In this document: positions 18,101 through 26,265 of the stretch, one piece after another
Layout of the letters: each line of letters starts with the position of its first letter
How positions within the stretch are numbered: position 1 is the first letter of the stretch
Source: JBCCXL01 sp039191605
Lineage (GTDB): Bacteria; Acidobacteriota; Thermoanaerobaculia; Multivoradales; JAHZIX01
Reading direction: 5' to 3'
Length of the DNA: 64,000 nt
Assembly: GCA_039191605.1 (NCBI GenBank)
Contig: JBCCXL010000009.1
Span: forward strand, 62,001-126,000
Position numbers and translations under genes: made by a program
Notes under the pieces: generated by a model
The model's input: only the letters and a program-made list of their open reading frames with translations
Databases searched by the model: none
Told to the model about the DNA's origin: nothing

Positions 18101-19995
18101 AGCAGGAAGAAGAAGGTCGTGGGGCAGTGGTGGCCGCATCGCGGCTGCCGCAGCTCCTGGAGATGCTCGATCTAACCCTCGACGAGGCGCCGCTGACGGC
18201 CCTGGACGGCGGTCCTCCTCCCGAGAACCTGATGGCGCGAGTGGTGGAGTGGACGGCGACTCGCCGCGGCGCTGGGGAGTTCGAAGGTGCTAGCGGTGCT
18301 GAGGGCATCGCGGCTGACGGGGTGGCTGGGAGTCCCGGGAACGAGAGTACCGAGGAGAGCTCCGCCGGCCTCAGCCTCTCCGCTCTGCTCTTCGGCGAGT
18401 GGCTGCGCTTCTATGCTCCTCTCCCCCTCGCCTCGCCGCCGGAGGTCTTCGGAGTTTCTCCGCGGCGGGTGGGCGACTGGATCGCGGAGCTAGAAGATGC
18501 CCGCAGGGTGGTGGTGGACGAGCTGCTGATGGAGAGCGGTGAAGCGCAGATCTGCGATGCGGAGAACGTCGAGCGTCTACTGCGCATAGCCCGCGCCCGG
18601 GCGCGTCCGGAGCTGCAGGCCCTAGCGCTGGATCAGTTACCGATCTTCACCGCGGAGCATCAGGGGCTGCTGGCCTCGGGAGGTGGAATTGAGGGTCTGC
18701 AGCAGAGCTTGGAGAGTCTGTTCGCCTTTCCGGCGCCGGCGGCGGCGTGGGAGCAAGCCTTCCTGCCGGCGCGCCTCGACCCCTACTACCCCGCGTGGCT
18801 CGACAGCCTGTTGGCCCAGGGGGAGCTGGTGTGGACCGGCTGCGGACGGCGGCGCATCACTTTCGTCTTCGGTCCGGATTTGGAGCTCATCGCGGCGCCG
18901 GATGGAGAGCAAAGAGCTTCAGAAGCCGCGGTGGCGCAGCCGGATGAAGGATCGACGGCCGGGGAGGGCCGAGTTGCGGCGGCCCTCGATGGATGGCTTC
19001 TCTCCGCCGTGGCTCCCCTCGGGGAGCGCTTCACCTTCGAGGAGCTGCGCAATGCCGCTCGTCGCGCGCCGGCACCGGTGAGCGCCGCCTCGGAGGCGGA
19101 GCTAATGGCGGCCCTTTGGCGCCAGGTTTGGGGAGGTCGCCTGGTTGGGGATCAGCTCTTCGCTCTGCGGCGCCGGCTCGCCGCGGGACCGTCGGCGGCG
19201 CCAGAAGCTTCTCGGGGAGGACGGTCTGTTTCCTCCTCGACTTCGAGGCGATCCCGCTATGCCCGGGGTCACTATGCCGGAGGTCACCGCCGTCAGCGGC
19301 CGGACCGCGGTGGCTGGCGCTCCAGCAGCCCACTGCCGGGCATTTGGCACCGGATTCCGCCGGCGCCTTCGGAGCTGGACCCTTTAGCGGAAGAAGAAGC
19401 CCGCAAGGATCGAGTTCGATTGCTCCTGGATCGCTACGGAATCCTCTTTCGTCAGCGCCTCGCCCGGGAACTTCCAGACTTTCGCTGGCGGGCCCTGTTT
19501 CGCACCCTGCGCTTAATGGAGCTCTCCGGGGAGCTGGTGACGGGCCATTTCTTCGCCGATCTTCCAGGGCCTCAATTCGCTAGCCCGGCGGCGGTGAGGC
19601 GATTGCGACAATCCCTGCCTCAGGACGAAGCCTATTGGATGCGGGCGGATGATCCGGCCTCTCCCTGCGGTCTCGATCTCGAGGCCTGGAAGGGGCACTT
19701 TCCGGCGCGTCGCTCCACCACCTATCTCGCCTTCATCGGCCCTCGTCTGGTAACGGTGGCGCGGGCCCGGGGGCGGAAATTGGACCTTCAGCTGGGCCCG
19801 GAACATCCGCGCATCGAAGAGAGCCTGCGCTTTCTCAGCGTCCTGCTGGGACGCTCGGTGCATCCGCGGCGCTCTTTACGCATCGAGCAGATCAACGGGG
19901 AGCCGGCGGGCTCTAGCCCGTACATTCAGGTTCTCGACCGATTGGCGGAATGCCAGCGGGAAGGAGCGGTGTTGATCCTTCGCCGCCGCTACTGA
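15124..19995 (+). CDS. lhr: Large ATP-dependent helicase Lhr (extended form)
   Basis: Lhr is a 3'-to-5' superfamily 2 helicase linked to DNA repair. The core has Walker A TAPTGSGKT near residue 50, LDEIH at 168-172, SAT, and the C-terminal helicase motifs IVATNSLELGIDIG and QRIGRSGHGVG. The Lhr-specific winged-helix and beta-barrel part follows (TIPDRGYFALRLAD). At 1623 residues it is of the full-length class, with the long C-terminal domain of E. coli Lhr rather than the short Lhr-core. Around residues 1360-1410 it carries a Ser/Arg/Gly-rich insertion containing a 15-bp tandem duplication. CATAAT at 15110-15115 lies 8 nt before the ATG and no ribosome site is seen, so the mRNA may be leaderless. 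SMUG1 follows 83 nt downstream, a sensible DNA-repair pairing. Confidence 0.95.
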   Translation: MSAPSFDSLQPFDPLVRAWFEDSFESPTEIQHLAWPRIAEGGHVLLTAPTGSGKTLTAFLWALNRLLTGEWERGRPRVLYISPLKALNYDIQRNLQQPLEELSQRFEVAGRGAAVRVATRSGDTTPAQRRRMLTHPPEILITTPESLNILLTSQGGRKLLTGLETVILDEIHAVASTKRGTHLFSAVERLTLHTGEVQRIGLSATVQPLEKVAELLGGYELTGDLREPVYQPRPVAVLRSTGARRYHVQVTFPPELAHDADDAAAGGGEAGGIEQEEAVPGSTGSLTRDLERQRTEGRSSEDAYWPAMARLLRERILENRSTLIFANSRRMTEKVSRYINEGQPRDLAYSHHGSLSREIRQVVERRLKDGELDAIVATNSLELGIDIGDLDEVVLLQAPPTVSSAVQRIGRSGHGVGEESRARLVPTHGRDFLDMAVMVPAVLEQDIEAVRPVEAPLDVLAQILLSMVAHEAWDLDRLFHTVRCSWPYRHLPRRSFDLVLEMLAGRYAEVRVRELEPRVRIDAVAGTVRGRQGAARWLYLSGGTIPDRGYFALRLADSRSKLGELDEEFVWERSVGDSFSLGNQSWRITQITHNDVLVVPARGSAPMAPFWRADERDRDAHLSQRRADFLEDADRRLGSESFLEELQSRHHMAPTAAQELVSYLHRQREITGCGLPHRHRLVVEHYRDAYDGTSRRQLLIHTLWGGQVNRPFAIALAAAWEEARGTPVEIVQDDDCINLVSDEEVSAEEIFQLVAPQQLESLLRQRLERTGFFGARFRTNAARALLLPRAGFRGRTPLWLSRLKAKKLLDSVGTYEDFPILLETWRTCLKDELDLPTLRRHLEEVASGLVAVEEVWTRQPSPFAANLVWKETNRLMYEDDTPEGGMRSSLTDELLQELVFSSRLRPLIDPALARELEDKLQRLAQGYAPTEVSELVALVEERLLIPPVEWGRLLAAVERDLELEEGNRQRARSRMDELRRLGGERLLRLRLSKQEEEGRGAVVAASRLPQLLEMLDLTLDEAPLTALDGGPPPENLMARVVEWTATRRGAGEFEGASGAEGIAADGVAGSPGNESTEESSAGLSLSALLFGEWLRFYAPLPLASPPEVFGVSPRRVGDWIAELEDARRVVVDELLMESGEAQICDAENVERLLRIARARARPELQALALDQLPIFTAEHQGLLASGGGIEGLQQSLESLFAFPAPAAAWEQAFLPARLDPYYPAWLDSLLAQGELVWTGCGRRRITFVFGPDLELIAAPDGEQRASEAAVAQPDEGSTAGEGRVAAALDGWLLSAVAPLGERFTFEELRNAARRAPAPVSAASEAELMAALWRQVWGGRLVGDQLFALRRRLAAGPSAAPEASRGGRSVSSSTSRRSRYARGHYAGGHRRQRPDRGGWRSSSPLPGIWHRIPPAPSELDPLAEEEARKDRVRLLLDRYGILFRQRLARELPDFRWRALFRTLRLMELSGELVTGHFFADLPGPQFASPAAVRRLRQSLPQDEAYWMRADDPASPCGLDLEAWKGHFPARRSTTYLAFIGPRLVTVARARGRKLDLQLGPEHPRIEESLRFLSVLLGRSVHPRRSLRIEQINGEPAGSSPYIQVLDRLAECQREGAVLILRRRY
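19258..19287 (+). repeat. 15-bp tandem duplication within lhr
   Basis: TATGCCCGGGGTCAC is followed by TATGCCGGAGGTCAC, encoding YARGH-YAGGH in the low-complexity insertion of Lhr. The period and in-frame length match the other 15-bp arrays of the window. Confidence 0.8.
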
Positions 19996-20023
19996 GCTCC
20001 ACAGAGCTCCACAGAGCTCTACC
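19994..20023 (+). repeat. Three 10-bp tandem units at the lhr stop codon
   Basis: GAGCTCCACA occurs twice exactly and once as GAGCTCTACC, beginning at the second base of the lhr TGA stop codon (19993-19995). The repeat occupies the first part of the short lhr-SMUG1 gap. Confidence 0.85.
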
Positions 20024-20078
20024 GAGCGCAGCGAGGCGCCGGTCGCGATATGGTTCCACCTATGTACAAGGTAAGGCG

Positions 20079-20867
20079 ATGAATATCGACGTCCCCTCAT
20101 CCCAGTCCGACTCGACAGAGGTTGCTTCTCGACTGGAAGAGATCTGTCGAGATCTCAGCCGTCGACTCGAGCCGCTGACCTTCGCAGAGCCGGTCACCCA
20201 CGTCTACAACCCGCTGATCTACGCCTGGGAACCGTGGTCCCTCTATCTGCGTCGCTTTGCCGGGAGCCCGGAGCACGGGGTGCTCTTGGGGATGAATCCG
20301 GGGCCCTGGGGGATGTCTCAAACCGGGGTGCCCTTCGGGGAGATCGCCGCGGCGAGAGATTGGCTGGGGCTGGAGGCCTCCGTAGGGAAGCCGGACCGGG
20401 AGCATCCTAAGCGGCCGGTCACCGGTTTTGACTGCACGCGGAGCGAAGTCAGCGGCCGCCGTCTCTGGGGCTGGGCGCAGGAACGCTTCGGCACTCCAGA
20501 AGCCTTCTTTCAGCGCTTCTTCGTGTGGAATTACTGCCCGCTGGTCTTCCTCGAAGAGAGCGGGCGCAACCGCACTCCCGACCGCCTTCCGGCGGGGGAG
20601 CGCCAGCCTCTCTTCGAGGCCTGCGATGAAGCCCTCCGCGAGGCGGTGAAAGCATTGGGGGTCTCGAGGGTGGTGGGCGTCGGCCGCTTCGCCGAGACCC
20701 GCGCCCGCCGCGTGCTGGGCGACTTCCCCGTCGAGATCCGCTCCATTCTCCATCCCAGTCCCGCGAGCCCCAAGGCCAATGCCGGCTGGGCCCCGGTGGT
20801 CGAGGAGCAGCTGCAGGCGATGGGAATCCCGCTGCCGGCATCCTTACCCCCCGAGGGAAGATCTTGA
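20079..20867 (+). CDS. Single-strand-selective uracil-DNA glycosylase, SMUG1 family
   Basis: SMUG1 removes uracil and oxidised pyrimidines such as 5-hydroxymethyluracil from DNA, starting base excision repair. The two active-site motifs are intact. Motif 1 is GMNPGPWGMSQTGVPFG at 71-87, with the water-activating Asn73. Motif 2 is HPSPASP at 225-231, the minor-groove loop with His225. EHPKRPVTGFDCTRSEVSGRRLWG and FVWNYCPLVFLEESGRN are also family-typical. I started at ATG 20079 rather than upstream in the same frame, because the earlier part overlaps lhr and the repeat and does not look like the family. The ribosome site (AAGG) is weak. The gene follows lhr on the same strand. Confidence 0.95.
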   Translation: MNIDVPSSQSDSTEVASRLEEICRDLSRRLEPLTFAEPVTHVYNPLIYAWEPWSLYLRRFAGSPEHGVLLGMNPGPWGMSQTGVPFGEIAAARDWLGLEASVGKPDREHPKRPVTGFDCTRSEVSGRRLWGWAQERFGTPEAFFQRFFVWNYCPLVFLEESGRNRTPDRLPAGERQPLFEACDEALREAVKALGVSRVVGVGRFAETRARRVLGDFPVEIRSILHPSPASPKANAGWAPVVEEQLQAMGIPLPASLPPEGRS

Positions 20868-21497
20868 GAGAGTGCCTTGGGGAACGGTTGCGGCGATGCC
20901 TCCTGCCCAGCGATTTCCGTGGCTAGGATCTCGCTTCTGCCGCCGTCCTGAGAATGGAATTTCAAGATCCCAATTTTTCTTGTCCCCATTCTCGACCCGC
21001 TCTACACCTTGTTCGTTAAAGGCACTCCGCAGAAGCAGAGCGCTTCTTTGAGTGATTTCTAGCGTCGCCGTCCACGGGTGACCTCCTGCAGCTGACGAGC
21101 CCTAGGGCCCGAAGCCGCTACCGGCCGCCGCGAGCTCACGCTCCTTCTCCCCCGACAGAACGCGAGGGCCTACCCCCTCCCCATCGACCTCTTGGTCTCA
21201 GTTGAACCGTCCCCTTTTCTTTTCGTTTGAGATTGCCATCGAGTCACACTTGCTCATCTAAGCTCTCCTGGCCCAGCTTTCCACCGTCTTCACCCTCTAA
21301 CCCTGAAAGGTGCTGGAGGGAAGCAAAAAAGGGCCTCTTTGCAGCTCGATCTTGCTCGCGAGAGAAGTCAATTAGCTGCTAAGATTTGAGGCAGGCATCG
21401 CCGGAAACCTCCGGCTACCCTCTACCCTTCCTCGAGAGATCCCGAGACGCATCGAGTGGCTCTTCAGGCCTGTTGAGAAACGACGGAGTCCACAACC
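20868..21497. other. Long intergenic region between SMUG1 and the second TPR gene
   Basis: This 630-bp gap is AT-richer than the genes around it. It contains a perfect 8-bp inverted repeat (20950-20957 with 20986-20993), a small AGAAGC/GCTTCT hairpin at 21031-21047 with only two or three T residues, and a pyrimidine-rich stretch. I found no gene, tRNA or strong promoter. It is long enough to hold a small RNA, but nothing shows one. Confidence 0.5.
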
Positions 21498-22808
21498 ATG
21501 AATCACCATCGCCCCGATCGTGAGCAGATCGTCCACCTGGAGCGCAACGAGCTTCCGGCAGACGAGGCGCGCCTGACGGTGCGCGCATTACTCGCTCTCA
21601 GCGCTGAAGACGAGGCGATTCCCTCCTCCACTTCGGTGGGATTCGTCGAATCCGCCGAAGTGAGCGGCGAGTCGACCTACGATTCTTCTTGGCACCGGGT
21701 TGTTGCCCGGCTAGATCAGTGGGAGGGGGAGATCCACGAAGAGGAGCACGAGTCGGAAGCTCTCTTCCGCGAGCTCACTTCCATGCCTCTCTCCCAGCAG
21801 CGACTGGAAGTCTGTAACGATGCCCGTTTCCAGAGCTGGTCGCTGTGCGAGCTGCTGCTGGATCGTGCCCAGAAGGCCGCTCTCTGCGATCCCGCGGAGG
21901 CCCTGGAGCTGACCGAGATCGCGGTCTCGGTGAGCTACGAGATCGACAAGGCCCAGGTTCCCGAGCCGCTGCTCTGCGACCTCAAGGCTCGCGCCTGGTC
22001 CTATCTCGGGAACGCTCGCCGCGTCGCCTCGGATCTGCGAGGGGCCGAGAAAGCCTTCGAGCTGGCGGATTCGCTGATGGAGCGCGGCAGCGGTGACCCG
22101 GTAGAGCAGGGTCAGCTGCTGGAGCTCAAGGCGACCCTGTGCATGGACCGGCACCGCTACGACGAGGCCGAGTCTCTCTTTGGCAAGGCCGATACCCACT
22201 ACCGCCGAGCTGGCGCCGATCAGCTGCGCGGTCGGGTGATGATCAACCGCGGTCGTCTGGCCAATCGTCTGGAGCGGAACGACGAGGCCCTGCAGCACAT
22301 CCACGAGGGTCTGCAGCTGGTCGATCCGATGCAGGATCTGCGCCTGTACATGGCGGCCTTGCAGAACCTGGCGGTTCTCCACTGCGACCTGGGCAACCTG
22401 GAGGAGGCCGAGACCTTCCTCGAGCGCGCCTGGGAGGTGCATCGCCGCGAGCCTCACGATCTGGATCGGGTTCGCATGCGCTGGCTGGAAGGCCGCATTT
22501 CGGTTCTGGCGGATCGCATCGCCGACGCCGAGGAGGCCTTCTCCGAGGTGCGCATGGAGTTCGTCGAGCTGGAGATCGGCTACGACGCGGCGCTGGTCTC
22601 GCTGGATCTGGCGACGATCTACGCCCGCCAGGGCCGAGCGACCGAAATGCGTCAGCTGGCGGAGGAGATGCTCCCCATCTTCCAGAGCCGGGACATGGAG
22701 AAGCAGCTCCTCGCCGCCCTCTTGGTCTTCCGCGACGCGACCCGCATGGAGAGCGCTTCGGTGAACCTGATGGACGAGCTCAGCGCCTTCCTGCAGTCCG
22801 CCCGCTGA
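21498..22808 (+). CDS. TPR-repeat protein
   Basis: The 436-residue soluble protein has no signal peptide. Residues about 1-45 form an acidic helical N-terminus (HLERNELPADEARLTVRALL), followed by a linker and then repeated 34-36-residue helical hairpins. Clear TPR units include ARAWSYLGNARRVASDLRGAEKAFELAD, LCMDRHRYDEAESLFGKAD, MINRGRLANRLERNDEALQHIHEGL and LQNLAVLHCDLGNLEEAETFLERA. The last repeats (RMRWLEGRISVLADRIADAEEAF) match the TPR protein at 13701-14966. In other bacteria such proteins serve as scaffolds or peptide sensors; nothing here identifies the partner. It ends at a strong terminator shared with a convergent gene. I do not recognise a named gene. Confidence 0.85.
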   Translation: MNHHRPDREQIVHLERNELPADEARLTVRALLALSAEDEAIPSSTSVGFVESAEVSGESTYDSSWHRVVARLDQWEGEIHEEEHESEALFRELTSMPLSQQRLEVCNDARFQSWSLCELLLDRAQKAALCDPAEALELTEIAVSVSYEIDKAQVPEPLLCDLKARAWSYLGNARRVASDLRGAEKAFELADSLMERGSGDPVEQGQLLELKATLCMDRHRYDEAESLFGKADTHYRRAGADQLRGRVMINRGRLANRLERNDEALQHIHEGLQLVDPMQDLRLYMAALQNLAVLHCDLGNLEEAETFLERAWEVHRREPHDLDRVRMRWLEGRISVLADRIADAEEAFSEVRMEFVELEIGYDAALVSLDLATIYARQGRATEMRQLAEEMLPIFQSRDMEKQLLAALLVFRDATRMESASVNLMDELSAFLQSAR

Positions 22809-22875
22809 GCTTTCAGAGCCGGGCCCCTAGACATTCCATGATTTGAGCGCTCGCGCTCTTCTGCTTTACTTTCTC

Positions 22876-22901
22876 GCGCCCCGCTTCGGCGGGGCGCTTT
22901 T
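22876..22901 (+). terminator. Rho-independent terminator after the TPR gene
   Basis: A perfect 9-bp GC-rich stem (GCGCCCCGC/GCGGGGCGC) closed by a TTCG tetraloop is followed by TTTT. It lies 67 nt after the stop, between convergent genes. Confidence 0.92.
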
Positions 22902-23004
22902 GCTTGCTAGCGAGAGTGTCTAGAGCCTCTCGCTCCGCTCCCCAATGGTGCGTTCCCCGATGGTGGTGCCCGGGGCAGCTGTCTCCTCTCAGGGAAGGCT
23001 TGCC

Positions 23005-23955
23005 TCAGGTCTGGCCCACCGATGTCTCGTCTTCAGCTTCGGAAGGCGCTGCGGTGCTAGATCTCGACACCAGTGCCACGGCGGCGACGATGAGGCTCGC
23101 CGCGACGGCATCCCTCGCGCTCAGGGTTTCGTTCGCCAGCATCCAGCCGAGGGCGAGGGCGATCACCGGGTTGACGTAGGCATAGGTCGACGCCAGCGTG
23201 GCGTCGGCGTTGCGCAGCAGCCAGATATACGCGCTGTACGCGATGATGGCGCCGAAGATGACGAGGTAGCCGAGGGCGAGTATCGATCGCAGGGAGACGG
23301 CTTCGGCGTCGAAGTCCTGCCATTCCCCGGAGACGGTCGACAGGACCATCAGCATCGCTCCGCCGGTGAGCATCTGGGCGGCGGTGGTCATCCACGCCGA
23401 GGAGGGGAGATCCGCTTCTCGCGAGTAGAGGGAGCCGATCGCCCAGCTGAGGCATGCTCCCAACAGAACCACGACGGCGGGTAGGTAGAGTCCCTGTTCG
23501 CCCATACCCTCGGCGGGGAAAAGCGAAGGCCACGCGAGGAGCAGGACTCCAGCCAAGCCCATGGCGATACCCCAGGTGGTGGGGCGGTTCGGGGGACCTT
23601 CCTTGTAGACCAGCCAGCGCAGCAGCGCCATCCACAGCGGGAGGGTGGCGACGATCACGGCGGCGATGCCGGAGGGTACGTAATGCTCTGCCCAGACCAC
23701 TCCGCCGTTGCCCCCCATCAGCAATAGGCCACCGATGATCGCCGTAGCCTGCCATTGACTTCGGGTTGGGGGAGGATCGCCGGCCCAGCGCCGAGCCGCA
23801 TAGAGCAGGGCTCCAGCGCTGAGGAAGCGGACTCCGGCCATGGCAAAGCCCGGCAGGGTTTCGATGGCGATGAGGATCGCTAAATACGTCGAGCCCCAAA
23901 CGACGTAGACCGCTGCTAGGGCGGCGATCAGACGGAAACGAAAGGATGCGGTCAT
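23005..23955 (-). CDS. EamA-family drug/metabolite exporter (YedA/RhaT-like)
   Basis: The 316-residue inner-membrane protein has ten hydrophobic segments arranged as two EamA repeats. The first repeat opens with AAVYVVWGSTYLAI and contains GGVVWAEHYVPSGIAAVIVATLPLWMALL. The second shows GAIIAYSAYIWLLRNADATLASTYAYVNPVIALALGWMLANETLSARD. Both are hallmark stretches of the DMT superfamily. Members export amino acids, nucleosides or drugs; the substrate cannot be predicted. It lies 54 nt downstream of the TMTC-like gene on the same strand and may be the last gene of a leftward operon. The acidic tail after the last segment is cytoplasmic. Confidence 0.9.
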   Translation of the reverse strand: MTASFRFRLIAALAAVYVVWGSTYLAILIAIETLPGFAMAGVRFLSAGALLYAARRWAGDPPPTRSQWQATAIIGGLLLMGGNGGVVWAEHYVPSGIAAVIVATLPLWMALLRWLVYKEGPPNRPTTWGIAMGLAGVLLLAWPSLFPAEGMGEQGLYLPAVVVLLGACLSWAIGSLYSREADLPSSAWMTTAAQMLTGGAMLMVLSTVSGEWQDFDAEAVSLRSILALGYLVIFGAIIAYSAYIWLLRNADATLASTYAYVNPVIALALGWMLANETLSARDAVAASLIVAAVALVSRSSTAAPSEAEDETSVGQT

Positions 23956-24009
23956 AGGTGTTGGGAGCGGTGGCGCCGAGGGCCGCTATGTTTGCCCGGC
24001 AGCGCCTGC

Positions 24010-26175
24010 TCAGCGCGGCGTCGAGCCGCCGCCGGAAGAGGAGATCGGGGGAGGGGTGGGGAAGAGCTGATCGAAGTCGGGGACCGGGGCCGCGCCGCTG
24101 CCGGGTCTCACGGTGCCGGAAGCGAAGCGCAGGGTGACGTAGGCGGTGGTGATGCGCTGATCTCTGGGGAAGCGCTGCACCAGATCATCGAGGATCGGGC
24201 GAGCCTCTTCCTGGCGCTGGCTCTGAAGCAGGATCACCGCCAGGTTGTAGGCGGCGTCCTTATGCTCTGGAGCGAGGCGGAGGGCCTCTCGGTAGCCCGC
24301 TTCCGCCTCCTCGAGCCGAGTCAGCTGCAGCAGCACGTTGGCGCGGTGGTAATGGCTGACGGCGACCTCCGGACCGAGCTCGATGGCGGTCTCGTAGGCG
24401 CGCATCGCTTCCTCGGGCTTCTGCTGGGCGAGCAGGGTAGTGCCGAGGTTGTTCCACAGCAGCGGATCTTCCGGAGCGAGCATTCGCGCTTCATCGAAGG
24501 CGATGAGGGCAGCGTCGGTCTCGCCGTTCTGAGATTGGAAGACCCCCCACTCCATCCACGCCCGTGGATTCTCGGGCTTGTCCTCCGTCCAGCGGCGCAG
24601 GGTTTGCTCGGCTTCGGAACGGCGTCCTTCCGCGGAATACACCCGGGCGAGGGCGAGACGGGCCGTCGGGTGCTCCAGCTGGGCGGTGACCGCCTGGCGC
24701 CAGAGGGTCTCGCGGCTGTCGAATTCCTGCTGCCGCAGAAGGCCGAGGGCGCCGGTGCCGAGGAGCAGCAGCAGGGCGACTCCCACCGCGATCCCTCGGC
24801 TTCGGCGGATCGGCGGAATGTGGCCGAGGGCAACGACGAAGAGGGAGATCAGACCCGCCAGCAGCAGCGCCGAGCGAGCCTCCAGCCCGGGCTCCGCCGA
24901 GTCGAGGCGCAGGGTCGTGCTGAGGACCGCTCCCCCCGACCACAGCAGCCCCAGCCAAAACAGGCGGAGCCCATCCAGCCCCGGCGAGGGTAGTCCAAGG
25001 GAGGACACATTCTGGCGGTCTTCCTCGCCGTCCGCCGAAGAGGAGAGGCCCGCAGGACGGGCGCGCAGCAGGCGTCGGGCGAGGAGCAGGGTAGCGACGA
25101 GCAGTGCCAGCAGCAGGACAATCCCCACGGCGGCGGTGGGACCGCCTCCTCGAACTCCGTCGAGAGTGGGCTCGAGGCTGCGCTGGGCGCTGCGCTCCAG
25201 GGGGAAGACGAGGGCGCGGTAGAAGGAGCTCACGGCGACGTGCCCTTGGGCCGCCAAGGAGGCGAAGAAGGAGAGAGGAGCCTCGCCGCTGGGTCCAGCG
25301 GTGGGGAGAGCGCCGAGGGCTCGGGTGCCCCCGACCGCCGCGGCGGCCAGAATCCAGCTGGTGTAGAGATCCCGATGACCGCGAAGGGCTGCCCGAGCTC
25401 CCTGAATGCGGGTGAGGGGGTCCGCGGCGAGTAGGAAGAGCGGGAGGAAAAGGGCCAGGGAGCTGTCCACCAGGGACGCGCCGAAGGCCGCCGCGCCGAG
25501 CCAGCTGAGCCACGGCTGCCCTCCGCTCCAGCGCAGCGTGGCGATGACCAGGGCGAGCCAGGCGAAGAGGATGGAGAGCAGTAGGGAGCGATGTTCCAGA
25601 TGCAGCACCAGAGGCGTCGTCAGCGGGTGCAGCAGCCACAGAGCGGTGATCAGCAGAGCCCAGAGGTCAGCTCCCGGAAGCTGCCCGGGAGCCAGCAGAA
25701 TTTGCAGCAGGTTCCGTAACGCGATAGCGAGCAGCAGACCGGCCAGGAGATGCAGCACGAGGGAGACCGTGCGGTGTCCTGAAGCGCTGCGAATCTCCAG
25801 CTGATGGGAGAGGACAAAGGAGGCGGCGCCGAAGGTCGAGCGCTCCAGGAAGGAGCCTTCTGGCGCTGCCGCGGCGGCTTCTAGCGGGTGCACCCCTTCG
25901 AGCCATTCGGTTCCCTGCAGCAAGGAGGTCCCGGGGGCGAGGAAAGGAGCCTCCAGGGCGCCGGAGAAGAGCAGCCCGCCGAGGGCGAGAAGGGCGAGAA
26001 GGCCGGCGGTGAAGAGGGGGCGCGGGGAAGGCGAGGAAGAGCTGGGGGCTGGCATCTCCGGGGTTGGCATCTCCGGGGTTGGCATCTCCGGGGTTGGCAT
26101 CTCCGGGGTTGGCATCTCTGGCTGCGGCGTCTCTAGATCTGTCATCTCTGGGCCTGAACTCTCTGAAGCTGGCAT
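24010..26175 (-). CDS. TMTC-like polytopic membrane protein with C-terminal TPRs and repeat-built N-terminus
   Basis: The protein has a short Pro/Glu-rich N-terminus and about ten membrane segments (residues 52-500). At about 515-690 there are tandem TPR units (AWMEWGVFQSQNGETDAALIAFDEA, WNNLGTTLLAQQKPEEAMRAYETAIEL, AVSHYHRANVLLQLTRLEEAEAGYREAL). The layout and the segment ALWLLHPLTTPLVLHLEHRSLLLSILF match TMTC/GT-C O-mannosyltransferase-like proteins. However, the acidic catalytic pair of the first periplasmic loop is not seen (APFLAPGTSLLQ there), so glycosyl transfer is doubtful. Residues 20-45 repeat TPEMP, coded by a 15-bp array that continues upstream past the start. ATG at 26145 (MTDLET) is an alternative start. 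It lies 90 nt behind the DUF3516 helicase. Confidence 0.8.
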   Translation of the reverse strand: MPASESSGPEMTDLETPQPEMPTPEMPTPEMPTPEMPTPEMPAPSSSSPSPRPLFTAGLLALLALGGLLFSGALEAPFLAPGTSLLQGTEWLEGVHPLEAAAAAPEGSFLERSTFGAASFVLSHQLEIRSASGHRTVSLVLHLLAGLLLAIALRNLLQILLAPGQLPGADLWALLITALWLLHPLTTPLVLHLEHRSLLLSILFAWLALVIATLRWSGGQPWLSWLGAAAFGASLVDSSLALFLPLFLLAADPLTRIQGARAALRGHRDLYTSWILAAAAVGGTRALGALPTAGPSGEAPLSFFASLAAQGHVAVSSFYRALVFPLERSAQRSLEPTLDGVRGGGPTAAVGIVLLLALLVATLLLARRLLRARPAGLSSSADGEEDRQNVSSLGLPSPGLDGLRLFWLGLLWSGGAVLSTTLRLDSAEPGLEARSALLLAGLISLFVVALGHIPPIRRSRGIAVGVALLLLLGTGALGLLRQQEFDSRETLWRQAVTAQLEHPTARLALARVYSAEGRRSEAEQTLRRWTEDKPENPRAWMEWGVFQSQNGETDAALIAFDEARMLAPEDPLLWNNLGTTLLAQQKPEEAMRAYETAIELGPEVAVSHYHRANVLLQLTRLEEAEAGYREALRLAPEHKDAAYNLAVILLQSQRQEEARPILDDLVQRFPRDQRITTAYVTLRFASGTVRPGSGAAPVPDFDQLFPTPPPISSSGGGSTPR

Positions 26176-26185
26176 CCTTGGGGCG
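26051..26185 (-). repeat. Tandem array, 9 units of 15 bp, crossing a start codon
   Basis: Read on the plus strand, GGCATCTCCGGGGTT occurs four times perfectly from 26051 to 26110. Five further 15-base units become progressively less similar to 26185, keeping an (A/G)TCTCT-like core. The perfect copies encode TPEMP in the TMTC-like protein. The decayed units cover its first codons, both candidate start codons and 10 bp of the upstream spacer. Confidence 0.92.
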
Positions 26186-26265
26186 GTGGAGGAACGCTAC
26201 CCCGGGAATCCGATTGGGGAGCGCTCGCCTGCAACCGCTGGGTTGGCAAGGGGGAGGCGGCGGGC

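Noticed and set aside
16035..18293. A 752-codon open frame overlapping lhr on the same strand
   Set aside because: It lies entirely within the lhr reading frame region, is Arg/Gly/Pro/Ser-rich as expected of an alternative frame in GC-rich DNA, and has no motif or ribosome site.
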